From Methanothermococcus okinawensis (lineage in GTDB: Archaea; AGJL01; Methanococci; Methanococcales; Methanococcaceae): a stretch of DNA of 15,833 nucleotides. The DNA is taken from contig DQVW01000097.1 of the NCBI GenBank assembly GCA_015661555.1, positions 1 to 15,833 of the forward strand. The letters are read 5' to 3'. The position numbers and the translations under genes are program-made. Below the pieces are notes generated by a model. That model did no database searches. It saw only the letters and a program-made list of their open reading frames with translations, and was not told the DNA's origin. Positions 1 through 7,296 of this stretch are shown piece by piece; positions within the stretch are counted from its first letter, which is position 1, and each line of letters starts with the position of its first letter.

Positions 1-450
1 ATTAAGAATATAGCAGATAGTCCAGAGTTTGGTATCCCCTCCTTTGAATTTAGAAGTATTATAAAGGACATAGAGAGGGGCTACAGTTTAAAGGAGGCTC
101 TTGAAAGAGCTAGATTGAGAACAAAGATACCCCTGATGAAAAAACTCTACACCCAACTACTTATCTCTATAAATAAGGGAGGAGCACAGCTACTTCTGAA
201 AAACCTGTACAGAGATATCCTGAGAGAATCCCTGTCTAAGATAGAGTCCTCAAAGTTCCAGATAACCAACCTAGGTAACCTGGTATTTGGAGTTGGAGTA
301 ATACTACCCTTTTCAGGGATGATGCTCTCTGCAATTCAGGGTAACACCGGTCTTACCGGTGTAATCAACACTGTAGATTTAGTACTTACAAAGATAGCAC
401 CTGTTCTAGCTCTGGTCTTTGCAGTCTTTGTAAAGTTTAAAATCGAGTGA
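1..450 (+). CDS. Type II secretion F-domain (TadB-like) membrane platform protein, 5'-truncated
   Basis: The frame is open from the first base, so this is the C-terminal 149 residues of a longer protein; the Met at base 115 is internal. The visible part is a cytoplasmic helical T2SSF segment (about residues 17-85). Its stretch ERGYSLKEALERA resembles the repeat seen in F-domain proteins, followed by a KGGAQL turn equivalent to the YGGEL turn in the next gene. Two hydrophobic segments follow (about 92-112 and 126-146), ending in a short basic tail. Proteins of this family form the inner-membrane platform that works with a GspE/TadA-type ATPase to assemble archaeal pili or archaella. The next gene is a second F-domain protein starting 4 nt after this stop, so the two probably form a TadB/TadC-like pair, as at methanococcal pilus loci. 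No ATPase or pilin is visible, so pilus, archaellum or another export role cannot be settled. Family is confident, exact role is not. Confidence 0.8.
   Translation: MKNIADSPEFGIPSFEFRSIIKDIERGYSLKEALERARLRTKIPLMKKLYTQLLISINKGGAQLLLKNLYRDILRESLSKIESSKFQITNLGNLVFGVGVILPFSGMMLSAIQGNTGLTGVINTVDLVLTKIAPVLALVFAVFVKFKIE
344..362. repeat. Short perfect inverted repeat inside the TadB-like gene
   Basis: ACACCGGT, a CTT spacer and ACCGGTGT form a 19-bp perfect inverted repeat within codons for TGLTG between the last two membrane segments. It could form a small hairpin in the mRNA, but the repeated Thr-Gly codons may explain it. Confidence 0.35.
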
Positions 451-454
451 AAGT

Positions 455-1345
455 ATGGCAAATATTGTGGAGATATTTCGGAATATTATAAGACGCAATG
501 TGCTCCTATTGAGGAAGTCTGGATTTGGAAAGATGGATGAAAACAAGTACATCATGATACTCCTACTGACTGTTATAATACCTATAGTAATGAGGTATGT
601 TGCCCACCTAAATCTAAGAAGTGTTACTATACTGATCATCCTCTATGTCCTCTCAGTTCTCATGATACCTAAGGTAATCTACGAGTTGAAGATAGAGGAG
701 TTTGAACGTAATCTACCTAAGGCCCTCTATGTAATGGTGCTCTCCCTGGAGTCAGGACGTTCCATCGTCGATGCAATTCAGGAGGTTGTTGACAGTGGTA
801 TTAAGGAGGTAGACAAGGTCTTCCTAAAGATCATCCTACTTATAAAGGAGAGAAAGATGAGTTTTGAGGAAGCAGTTTATATAGTTGCTAACAGTATGGA
901 CTCCCATATATTTAAGTTAGTTGGAAGGCTTCTCATTGAAACTAGGAAGTACGGAGGAGAGTTGGCAGAAACCTTGACAACCCTTGCAAAAACCCTGGAG
1001 GATCTCCAGAATCTAAGATCACAACTCCTCAGTGTTACTGCAAACGGTCTTGCAGTGGGGCTTGTTATACTCTGTGGAGTAGTTCCTGCAACTGCAGGTA
1101 TTATTGGGGGCTATCTGGACATAGTGGCAAGTTTACTACCTAACGCCAATCCTGTAAAACCTGAAGAGATTGCTAAGTGTATGGAGGTTATCCAGATAGG
1201 TACTGGAATCTTTGGGCTGTTGTTTACCATTCCACTCTTTGGCTTAAAGTTCAGTAGGATGGTAATAGGCTGTGCCCTATGTATGACCTTTGGTATGTTA
1301 GCCTTTTACGTCACACTGAATATGACTGGAATCCTCTTCAGTTAA
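455..1345 (+). CDS. Type II secretion F-domain (TadC-like) membrane platform protein
   Basis: A 296-residue membrane protein. After a basic N-terminus there are two hydrophobic segments (about 32-50 and 56-76), then a cytoplasmic T2SSF helical domain (about 84-190) holding LESGRSIVDAIQE, KMSFEEA and RKYGGEL, then hydrophobic segments at about 194-228 and 248-292. This is the usual TadC/GspF arrangement. The family supplies the inner-membrane platform for type IV pilus-like assembly. The start at ATG 455 follows the upstream stop by 4 nt, and the GAGTGA at 445-450 serves as both Shine-Dalgarno and stop, which suggests translational coupling to the TadB-like partner. The last 48 bp overlap the 3' end of the convergent HD-domain gene. 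Pilus versus archaellum cannot be told from the window; being paired with another F protein favours a pilus or Tad-like system over the single-platform archaellum. Confidence 0.82.
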   Translation: MANIVEIFRNIIRRNVLLLRKSGFGKMDENKYIMILLLTVIIPIVMRYVAHLNLRSVTILIILYVLSVLMIPKVIYELKIEEFERNLPKALYVMVLSLESGRSIVDAIQEVVDSGIKEVDKVFLKIILLIKERKMSFEEAVYIVANSMDSHIFKLVGRLLIETRKYGGELAETLTTLAKTLEDLQNLRSQLLSVTANGLAVGLVILCGVVPATAGIIGGYLDIVASLLPNANPVKPEEIAKCMEVIQIGTGIFGLLFTIPLFGLKFSRMVIGCALCMTFGMLAFYVTLNMTGILFS

Positions 1346-1948
1346 AAGGGAGTTAATCTCATCATTTAATCTTATAATCCTCATAATTACAGGATGGTTT
1401 ATATCCCTACAGCCAAGTCTTCTCCTGAATTTCTCCACTACAAAGCTTATATCCACCCTCTTAGTACCACTTATTAGGTTGTCACAGTGTGCCACAAGTT
1501 TCTCCTCCAGTGTCCTGGGGATGTAATCCCTTGGCGGCAGCCCTAAATTAACTGCCTCTTCCCTTGGTATCCCTCCACCAATATGTCTCTCCACTATTAA
1601 AGCCAATTTCTCACCTAAGTTGTGCTCCCTTACTATCTTTCCCCCTTCAACACCATGTTTTATACCATGGGTTCTACTTCTCCCGATGTCATGGAGGAGG
1701 GCTCCAAATACTGCCAGATCCAGATCTATATTGTATCCCCTATTTTTCAACTTTAAACCAAGCTCGTAGGTGTAGAGGGATACTGCCAGAGAGTGCATCA
1801 CAACATCCTTACTACATAACTTTGAAAGTAGGGAGTAGTACCTTCTAAAATCTCTGTTGTTGACATAGGGAAATACCTTGGACACCTCTGAGATGTACCT
1901 CTCCTCTCCATTTAAGGCCCTGTATAACTTGTTTAAAATCTCCTCCAT
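1298..1948 (-). CDS. HD-domain phosphohydrolase (HDIG-type, function unknown)
   Basis: A 216-residue soluble protein of the HD superfamily. Likely metal ligands are His52, the His86-Asp87 pair (in LLHDIGR) and Asp156 (in AHCDNL), with His98 and His122 at positions that often provide a second metal site. It probably hydrolyses a phosphate ester, nucleotide or cyclic nucleotide; the substrate cannot be predicted. A GTG 9 bases further upstream is in frame, but I prefer ATG at 1948. The AAGGTGA on the minus strand (bases 1960-1954) then lies 5 nt ahead of the start, and its TGA is the stop of the PurM-like gene, giving a coupled pair. The C-terminal 14-16 codons run into the end of the convergent TadC-like gene, a 48-bp overlap. 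It resembles the conserved archaeal HDIG family TIGR00295 as I remember it. HD membership is sure, biochemical role is not. Confidence 0.85.
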   Translation of the reverse strand: MEEILNKLYRALNGEERYISEVSKVFPYVNNRDFRRYYSLLSKLCSKDVVMHSLAVSLYTYELGLKLKNRGYNIDLDLAVFGALLHDIGRSRTHGIKHGVEGGKIVREHNLGEKLALIVERHIGGGIPREEAVNLGLPPRDYIPRTLEEKLVAHCDNLISGTKRVDISFVVEKFRRRLGCRDINHPVIMRIIRLNDEINSLLTEEDSSHIQCDVKG

Positions 1949-1953
1949 GGAAG

Positions 1954-3297
1954 TCACCTTGATAAGAGACTTTTTACAAACTCCTTCTTTTTAATGGCCT
2001 CACTGCAGGCCTCCTCTATCTTCCTCTTCATAAGTTCAAATTCCTCCCTATCAGGTTTCATCTTATCTACAACCTTCTTTACAGGGGTGTAGGGGGACTC
2101 CCTAAACCCTGGAAGGAGAGGTATCTTCCTATCCCCATCTACTATGTAACTACCCTCCCCATCTTTAACCTCCCCTACTACCTTGGCACCAGTTTTTTTC
2201 TCTATCTCCTCTGCATATTCTTCGGGGGCTATTATCAACAAACTGTCTATGGAAACCCCCAGGGGATCTATATTCAACTTTTCCAGCATCTCCAGAACCT
2301 TGGGGTTAATAAGGTCAAGAACCTTATCCTTGTAGAATTCCAGGGAGACCTTGGCAGACCTTGATATCTCGTAGGCATCTCCCCTTAACCCTCCATTTGT
2401 CACATCTGTCATAACATGGATGTACTTAAGTAGATCACTCTCAAATATCCTCTTACATGCCTTCAGGAAGTCTATATTTAGGGTCTCATAGACCACGGAG
2501 AACATCCCATGGTATATGGCAGTTGTTGCTATAGTACCCCCTCCACTACCCCTGGTCATAAGTATTACATCTCCAACTTGAGCCCTCCTCCTTGCAGTGG
2601 GAATATCCTCCTTTAACACCCCTACAGCACCTACTGCACTTACCATCCTCTCTCCCAACACCATATCTCCTCCTACCCTAAGGGTACTCCCTGCAACCAG
2701 TGGAACCCCTATACTCTCAGAAACTGCACATATACCAGCTGTGAAATCTAGTATCTTGGATACGTCTCCGTCATCTGCCAGGTGGACGTCACTTAGAAGG
2801 GCAACAGGTTCTGCACCCATAACGTATACATCCCTGAGACATGCCCTTGTTACATGGAAGCCTGCGAGAAAGGGAAATTCACTTAACCTGGAGTGGGTAC
2901 CATCAATGGTAGCTACTATATATTTACCCTTAGCCTCTACAACTCCACCGTCATCCTGATCCCTACTATCTATAACTGTTCTCTGCCCTGTACTCTCAAT
3001 AATCTTTCCTATCTGTTGGTGTAGGAAGAAGTCACCTTCCCCCCTACTACCTCCACCTATCTCCCCCATGGTAACTCCAGATCTCCTGTAGTCCAGGATG
3101 TACTTTAACTTTGGATCTGCCAGATCTCTATAGGATTCTGCAGTTTTTACCTCCTTTAGAACTGCCTCAACAAATTCCCTGGCAAGTTGCCTGTCTATCT
3201 TTTTAAATTCCATAACTATCTTAACACCCTCCTCGATAATAACCTCCTCAGGTATCTTCTTCCTTAGCCTTCTCCTTACAAACTCCTCTATATCCAT
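1954..3297 (-). CDS. PurM/HypE-superfamily (AIR synthase-related) protein
   Basis: A 447-residue protein with the two-domain PurM-like fold. The N-domain carries GEIGGGSRGEGD (about 78-89), DQDDGG (113-118), the strand ATIDGTHSR (129-137) and FHVTRACLRDVYVMGAEPVAL (from 147), all typical of the superfamily's ATP-binding and phosphate-binding region. The C-domain has the glycine-rich MTRGSGGGT loop (about 247-255) and a DVTNGGLRGDAYEIS stretch near residue 300. It lacks the C-terminal Cys peptide of HypE and the N-terminal Cys/Sec motif of SelD, and at 447 residues with helical charged extensions at both ends it is longer than PurM. It is therefore probably a distinct archaeal family of ATP-dependent dehydratase-like or phosphotransfer enzymes of unknown substrate. 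Start ATG 3297 follows AAGGTGAT by 3 nt. It is coupled to the HD-domain gene downstream and divergent from cbiD. Confidence 0.83.
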   Translation of the reverse strand: MDIEEFVRRRLRKKIPEEVIIEEGVKIVMEFKKIDRQLAREFVEAVLKEVKTAESYRDLADPKLKYILDYRRSGVTMGEIGGGSRGEGDFFLHQQIGKIIESTGQRTVIDSRDQDDGGVVEAKGKYIVATIDGTHSRLSEFPFLAGFHVTRACLRDVYVMGAEPVALLSDVHLADDGDVSKILDFTAGICAVSESIGVPLVAGSTLRVGGDMVLGERMVSAVGAVGVLKEDIPTARRRAQVGDVILMTRGSGGGTIATTAIYHGMFSVVYETLNIDFLKACKRIFESDLLKYIHVMTDVTNGGLRGDAYEISRSAKVSLEFYKDKVLDLINPKVLEMLEKLNIDPLGVSIDSLLIIAPEEYAEEIEKKTGAKVVGEVKDGEGSYIVDGDRKIPLLPGFRESPYTPVKKVVDKMKPDREEFELMKRKIEEACSEAIKKKEFVKSLLSR

Positions 3298-3349
3298 TGT
3301 ATCACCTTATTATCCCTATAATAATCAAAAGTATTTAAAAGATGGTAGG
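3298..3349. promoter_or_regulatory. Divergent promoter region between the PurM-like gene and cbiD
   Basis: These 52 bp hold the only room for both promoters. Reading minus, TTTAAATA (3339-3332) sits a suitable distance for a start site near 3310 and a leader of about a dozen nt holding AAGGTGAT. Reading plus, CTATAATAAT (3316-3325) could serve cbiD with a very short leader. A dyad, TTATTAT-CCCT-ATAATAA (3307-3324), overlaps the plus-strand element and lies just upstream of the minus-strand Shine-Dalgarno. In AT-rich DNA this may be chance. Element assignment is inference from spacing. Confidence 0.45.
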
Positions 3350-4483
3350 ATGATATACGACTTTAGAAGGGAGAGGAAGTACGGCTATACTACAGGTGCC
3401 TGTGCTGCAGCAGGAGCCTACTGTGGTATCTACTATTTAAAGAAAGGTGTAAAGCTGGACTACGTGGAGATAGAGAACGACAGGGGTGACATACTCATTA
3501 TACCTGTGGAAAGGGTAGAGGGAGACCTATCCTCTAGACGTGCCAGGGTAACTGTGAGGAAGTTTGCAGGTGAGGATATTGACATCACAGATGGTATAGA
3601 GGTTGTTGTGGATACGGAGATTGTGAAGTGGAAGGGAGGTGAGAGGATCAGGATAGTTGGGGGGAGAGGTGTGGGTATCGTTACAAAGGAGGGACTCCAG
3701 GTTAAAAAGGGGGATTGGGCCATAAATCCAAAACCTCGAGAACTTATTGTTAAAAATATCATCTCCCTCCTGGATGAGGATGAGGGGGTCATAGTTAGGA
3801 TCTCCATTCCCAGGGGTGAGGAGTTGGCTAAGAAGACCTTGAACCCTAAACTTGGTATAGTTGGAGGTATATCTATTCTTGGAACTACAGGTATAGTGAG
3901 GCCTATGTCCCAGGAGGCCTACAGGGAGTCCCTACTACTACAGCTAGATGTTGCCCTGGCAAAGAATCACAGGATACTGGTGTTCACACCTGGTAACATA
4001 GGTACAACCTACGGGCGGAGACTACTGAATGTAGAGGAGGACCAGATAGTGGAGGTCTCTAATTTCTGGGATTTTATGATAGATAAGGCGGAGGAGAAAG
4101 GTGTTGAGGGCATACTGATCTTTGGACATGCTGGAAAGATCGTGAAACTTGCTGGAGGTATATACAACACCCACTCCAAGGTTGCAGATGGTAGAAATGA
4201 GATATTGACAGCATATAGCTCCCTCTATATCCACAGTAAGGATGTCCTGAGAAGAATACTTTACAGTAACACTACAGAGGAGATAATAGAGATATTGAGG
4301 AGAGAGGGTGTTCTTCACAGGGTGTTTAATGATATAGCTAAGAGGGTGGTGGAGAGGGCCAGGGATAGATGGAAGAGGATAGACTTTAGCTGTGTTATAA
4401 TAGATATGAGAGGGAATATCCTAGGTAGCCATATAGGAGATAGATTTCTACCTCTTGTTAAAAAGGAGATCTTCAACTGGTGA
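3350..4483 (+). CDS. cbiD: Cobalt-precorrin-5B C1-methyltransferase CbiD
   Basis: CbiD methylates C1 of the corrin ring with S-adenosylmethionine in the anaerobic (early cobalt insertion) cobalamin pathway; methanogens need the product for corrinoid methyl transfer, such as in the Mtr complex. The 377-residue length is normal for the family. Recognisable features are the N-terminal YGYTTGACAAA (residues 11-21), the central GGISILGTTGIVRPMS, the LVFTPGNIGTTYG segment and FGHAGKIVKLAGGIYNTHS in the C-terminal half. Start ATG 3350 has GGTAGG immediately upstream and little space for a longer N-terminus, since the divergent gene begins 52 bp away. The stop overlaps the Shine-Dalgarno of aroA. No other cobalamin genes are in view, so the pathway genes are scattered, as is common in methanococci. 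Confidence 0.95.
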   Translation: MIYDFRRERKYGYTTGACAAAGAYCGIYYLKKGVKLDYVEIENDRGDILIIPVERVEGDLSSRRARVTVRKFAGEDIDITDGIEVVVDTEIVKWKGGERIRIVGGRGVGIVTKEGLQVKKGDWAINPKPRELIVKNIISLLDEDEGVIVRISIPRGEELAKKTLNPKLGIVGGISILGTTGIVRPMSQEAYRESLLLQLDVALAKNHRILVFTPGNIGTTYGRRLLNVEEDQIVEVSNFWDFMIDKAEEKGVEGILIFGHAGKIVKLAGGIYNTHSKVADGRNEILTAYSSLYIHSKDVLRRILYSNTTEEIIEILRREGVLHRVFNDIAKRVVERARDRWKRIDFSCVIIDMRGNILGSHIGDRFLPLVKKEIFNW

Positions 4484-4491
4484 GGGTTATG
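4479..4491 (+). promoter_or_regulatory. Stop-embedded ribosome binding site that sets the aroA start
   Basis: GGTGA at 4479-4483 contains the TGA stop of cbiD and lies 5 nt before ATG 4489. An in-frame GTG at 4480 would sit inside this Shine-Dalgarno and have no site of its own. The ATG is therefore the better start, and aroA is likely translated by coupling to cbiD. Confidence 0.7.
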
Positions 4492-5778
4492 CTTATAGTG
4501 GAGAAAACAGAGGAATTAAGGGGTACTGTAAATGCACCCCCCTCAAAGTCCTACACCCATAGGGCTGTAATATGTGCATCTCTAGGAGATGGAGTATCTA
4601 AGATTCTAAACCCTCTCAACAGTGAGGACTGTCTCTCCTCCCTATACGGCTGTATATCTTTGGGGGCTCAGATAGAGAGGAGGAAGGATATCTGGGTTGT
4701 AGAGGGGAATTACAACAGTCCTAAAACCCCTGACAACGTTATAGATGTGGGAAACAGTGGTACAACTTTAAGAATACTTACAGGTATCTCCTCCCAGATA
4801 CCTAGAGGTTACGCCATACTAACTGGGGACGAGTCCATAAGGAGAAGACCTATGGGGCCGCTGCTAGATGCCCTGAATCAGCTGGGTATTGTAGCCTTCT
4901 CCTCCAAGATGGACGGTACAGCCCCTGTAGTTGTTAAAGGGGGTAAGATAGAGAGGAACCTTGTAAGGATAAGGGGGGATGTAAGCTCCCAGTTTATTAC
5001 CTCCCTCATGATGACACTACCCTTCGCCCAGGAGGATAGTAGGATAGTGTTAACAACGCCTTTGAAGTCAGCTCCCTATCTGGATATAACCATGGATGTA
5101 CTTGAGAGGTTTGGAATAAAGGTGAAGGTATTAGAAGGTAATAGGGAATACCTTGTAGAGGGGAATCAGAGGTATAAGCCTACTAAATACAGGGTTGAGG
5201 GCGACTACTCCTCAGCCTCCTACATCCTGGCTGCTGGTGTACTTCTAAACTCCAAGATCCTTATTAAGAACCTCTTTAAAGATTCTAAACAGGGAGACAG
5301 AAGGATAGTTGATATCTTAAGGGAGATGGGCGCCCACATTAAGGTAAGGGAGGACAGGGTAGTTGTAGAGGGGCCCTATAATTTGGAGGGTATCTCTATA
5401 GATGTAAAGGATATACCAGATCTAGTGCCCACCCTTGCAGTTCTGGGGTGTTTTGCCCAGGGTAGAACTGAGATCTACAACGGGGAACATGTAAGGTTGA
5501 AGGAGTGTGATAGACTTCACGCCTGTGCAGTGGAGTTGAGAAAGATGGGTGGAAGAATAAGGGAGAAACCTGATGGACTTATAATAGAGGGTGTAGGTAG
5601 GTTGAGAGGGGCGAGGTTGAATACCTATGGAGATCACAGACTGGTAATGGCCTTCACAGTTGCTGGACTTTTGGCTGAGGGGAGAACTATCATTGAGGGG
5701 GAGGAGAGTGTAAAGGTGTCCTTCCCAGACTTTATCCCTGTAATGAAATCCCTTGGAGCAAATCTAACAGTTAAATAG
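4489..5778 (+). CDS. aroA: 3-phosphoshikimate 1-carboxyvinyltransferase (EPSP synthase)
   Basis: EPSP synthase transfers the enolpyruvyl group of PEP to shikimate-3-phosphate, the sixth step of the shikimate pathway to aromatic amino acids. From ATG 4489 the protein has 429 residues, normal for archaeal AroA. Signatures in order are APPSKSYTHR (16-25, with the PEP/S3P-binding lysine at 20), GNSGTTLR (88-95), DESIRRRPM (114-122), SSQFITSLMM (166-175), DIPD (308-311, the catalytic Asp region), KECDR (338-342) and a C-terminal DHRLVMAF with SFPDF. All key motifs are intact. It lies between cbiD (coupled) and herA (11-nt gap), with no pathway link to either. The start choice is explained in the ribosome-binding-site entry. 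Confidence 0.96.
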   Translation: MLIVEKTEELRGTVNAPPSKSYTHRAVICASLGDGVSKILNPLNSEDCLSSLYGCISLGAQIERRKDIWVVEGNYNSPKTPDNVIDVGNSGTTLRILTGISSQIPRGYAILTGDESIRRRPMGPLLDALNQLGIVAFSSKMDGTAPVVVKGGKIERNLVRIRGDVSSQFITSLMMTLPFAQEDSRIVLTTPLKSAPYLDITMDVLERFGIKVKVLEGNREYLVEGNQRYKPTKYRVEGDYSSASYILAAGVLLNSKILIKNLFKDSKQGDRRIVDILREMGAHIKVREDRVVVEGPYNLEGISIDVKDIPDLVPTLAVLGCFAQGRTEIYNGEHVRLKECDRLHACAVELRKMGGRIREKPDGLIIEGVGRLRGARLNTYGDHRLVMAFTVAGLLAEGRTIIEGEESVKVSFPDFIPVMKSLGANLTVK

Positions 5779-5789
5779 GAGGGATTATA

Positions 5790-7292
5790 ATGGGAGAAAG
5801 AGAGGTTATAGGGTATATAGTGGGAGAGACCACCACTACAGAGGTTACCTTCCTCTCCAATAAGATACCTGAAGTAGGTAGCTATGTATCTATAGAGTAC
5901 CCCAATGGAAGGGAAGTTTTAGGTATGATAGAGGGGGTTATGCAAAGTTGTCCCATCTTCAACGAGGTATTAAGTGTAGAGGATATATTGAAGTTAAAGA
6001 AGTTGGAGAAGGAGGATTCCTATCAGGTTATAGGTAAGATAAAGATACTGGGAGATGTGGAGGAGAAGAAGATACCCAAGATACCTCCAAAACCAGGTAC
6101 AGAGGTCTACTCCGCCAGTGAGGATGTTCTAAAGAGGATGTTCTCTGCTGGACACATAGAGATAGGGAAATTACTGTCCAAGGACATACCTGTAAAGTTA
6201 GATGTTAACATGTTATGCTCAAGACATCTAGCTATACTGGCAATCACTGGAATGGGAAAGTCTAACACCGTTGCTGTACTTCTCTCGGAGTTGAACAGGT
6301 TGAAAGCTACAGTTCTAGTCTTTGATATACATGGGGAGTACAGGTATATAGAGTCCTACGATCCCAACAACAGATTAAGGGTTAATGTTCTGGAGCCTAA
6401 GATAAACGTATACCAGATAAGTAGTGAGAGCCTGGCAGATCTAGCTGGGGTGGATGTTGCAGCTACAAAACAGAGACCCTATATAAGGATGGCCGTAGAT
6501 AATGTGAAGAAGGAGCACAGTGAAAGTGACTTCAACTCTGCAGAGGAGTACATAAATTCTATTATAGAGGAGTTGGAGAACCTTTCGGACCATCCCAAGT
6601 ACAAGAGGGACTACAACAGTATTCAAACGGCAATATTTAGGCTTAAGGACATGCTGAAGTTTAAAAAACATCTCCTAACCCTACACTACAACCCTGTGGA
6701 GAAGATAAAGGAAAATCATATCAACATACTACCCCTGGAGGGCTTAGATGAAAGTGACATGGATATTGTCATCTCCCACATGGCAAAGGAGATACTTGCA
6801 GATAGAAAGAGGGCTCTTAGAGAGGGTTATCCAAAACCTATATTTATAGTACTTGAGGAGGCCCATCTCATTATTCCCAAAAATAGGAATACTAAGTCCA
6901 AACTTTACATCTCTAGAATAGCCAGGGAGGGTAGGAAATTTGGAGTAGGTCTATGTCTAGTATCCCAAAGACCTAAGACCTTGGATCCTGAGGCTCTCTC
7001 CCAGTGTAACAACCTTATCATCTCCAAATTAATTGAACCCCATGACCAGCAGCATGTACAGCAGGCCTCAGAGAGTTTAAGTGAGGACCTCCTTAAACAA
7101 CTTCCAGGGTTAAACGTGGGAGAGGCCATAATAATAGGTCCTGCCCTAAGTATTCCAGCCCTAGTTAAGATAAACAAATTCAAGGGTAGGTACGGAGGAG
7201 AGGATCTAGATATTGTGGGAATATGGGAGAGGTCCCATAGGGAAAAAAGTTACGAGGAGGAACCTCTAGGGGATTACGAGGGGCTGGATTAG
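5790..7292 (+). CDS. herA: HerA-family bipolar DNA translocase/helicase ATPase
   Basis: A 500-residue FtsK/HerA-clade ATPase. An N-terminal beta-rich HAS-barrel (about 1-95) precedes the RecA-like core. Walker A is ITGMGKSN (152-159, Lys157), with the DIHGEYRY motif at 179-186. A helical insertion follows (about 225-335). Walker B is PIFIVLEEAH (350-359), with glutamates 356 and 357, and RIAREGRKFGVGLCLVSQRP (377 onward) supplies the arginine and sensor region. In archaea hexameric HerA works with the NurA nuclease, and with Mre11-Rad50, to resect DNA ends. Here none of those partners is adjacent; the neighbours are aroA upstream and a convergent K+ channel gene 4 bp downstream. Start ATG 5790 has an excellent GGAGG site at 5779-5783. 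Some HerA-like paralogues have other roles, so the exact orthology rests on length and domain order. Confidence 0.88.
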   Translation: MGEREVIGYIVGETTTTEVTFLSNKIPEVGSYVSIEYPNGREVLGMIEGVMQSCPIFNEVLSVEDILKLKKLEKEDSYQVIGKIKILGDVEEKKIPKIPPKPGTEVYSASEDVLKRMFSAGHIEIGKLLSKDIPVKLDVNMLCSRHLAILAITGMGKSNTVAVLLSELNRLKATVLVFDIHGEYRYIESYDPNNRLRVNVLEPKINVYQISSESLADLAGVDVAATKQRPYIRMAVDNVKKEHSESDFNSAEEYINSIIEELENLSDHPKYKRDYNSIQTAIFRLKDMLKFKKHLLTLHYNPVEKIKENHINILPLEGLDESDMDIVISHMAKEILADRKRALREGYPKPIFIVLEEAHLIIPKNRNTKSKLYISRIAREGRKFGVGLCLVSQRPKTLDPEALSQCNNLIISKLIEPHDQQHVQQASESLSEDLLKQLPGLNVGEAIIIGPALSIPALVKINKFKGRYGGEDLDIVGIWERSHREKSYEEEPLGDYEGLD

Positions 7293-7296
7293 GTTG

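Noticed and set aside
344..362. 19-bp inverted repeat as an internal terminator or regulator
   Set aside because: It lies in codons for a Thr-Gly repeat with no U-tract following, so coding sequence is the simpler explanation; kept only as a low-confidence repeat.
1564..1848. Plus-strand open frame of 94 codons opposite the HD gene
   Set aside because: It is the antisense shadow of a well-supported HD domain with no recognisable protein features or ribosome site.
1949..1957. GTG start at 1957 for the HD-domain gene
   Set aside because: This GTG is inside the AAGGTGA that serves as Shine-Dalgarno for ATG 1948.
1954..3297. Annotation as HypE or SelD
   Set aside because: The HypE C-terminal Cys peptide and the SelD N-terminal Cys/Sec motif are both absent, and the protein is longer than either.
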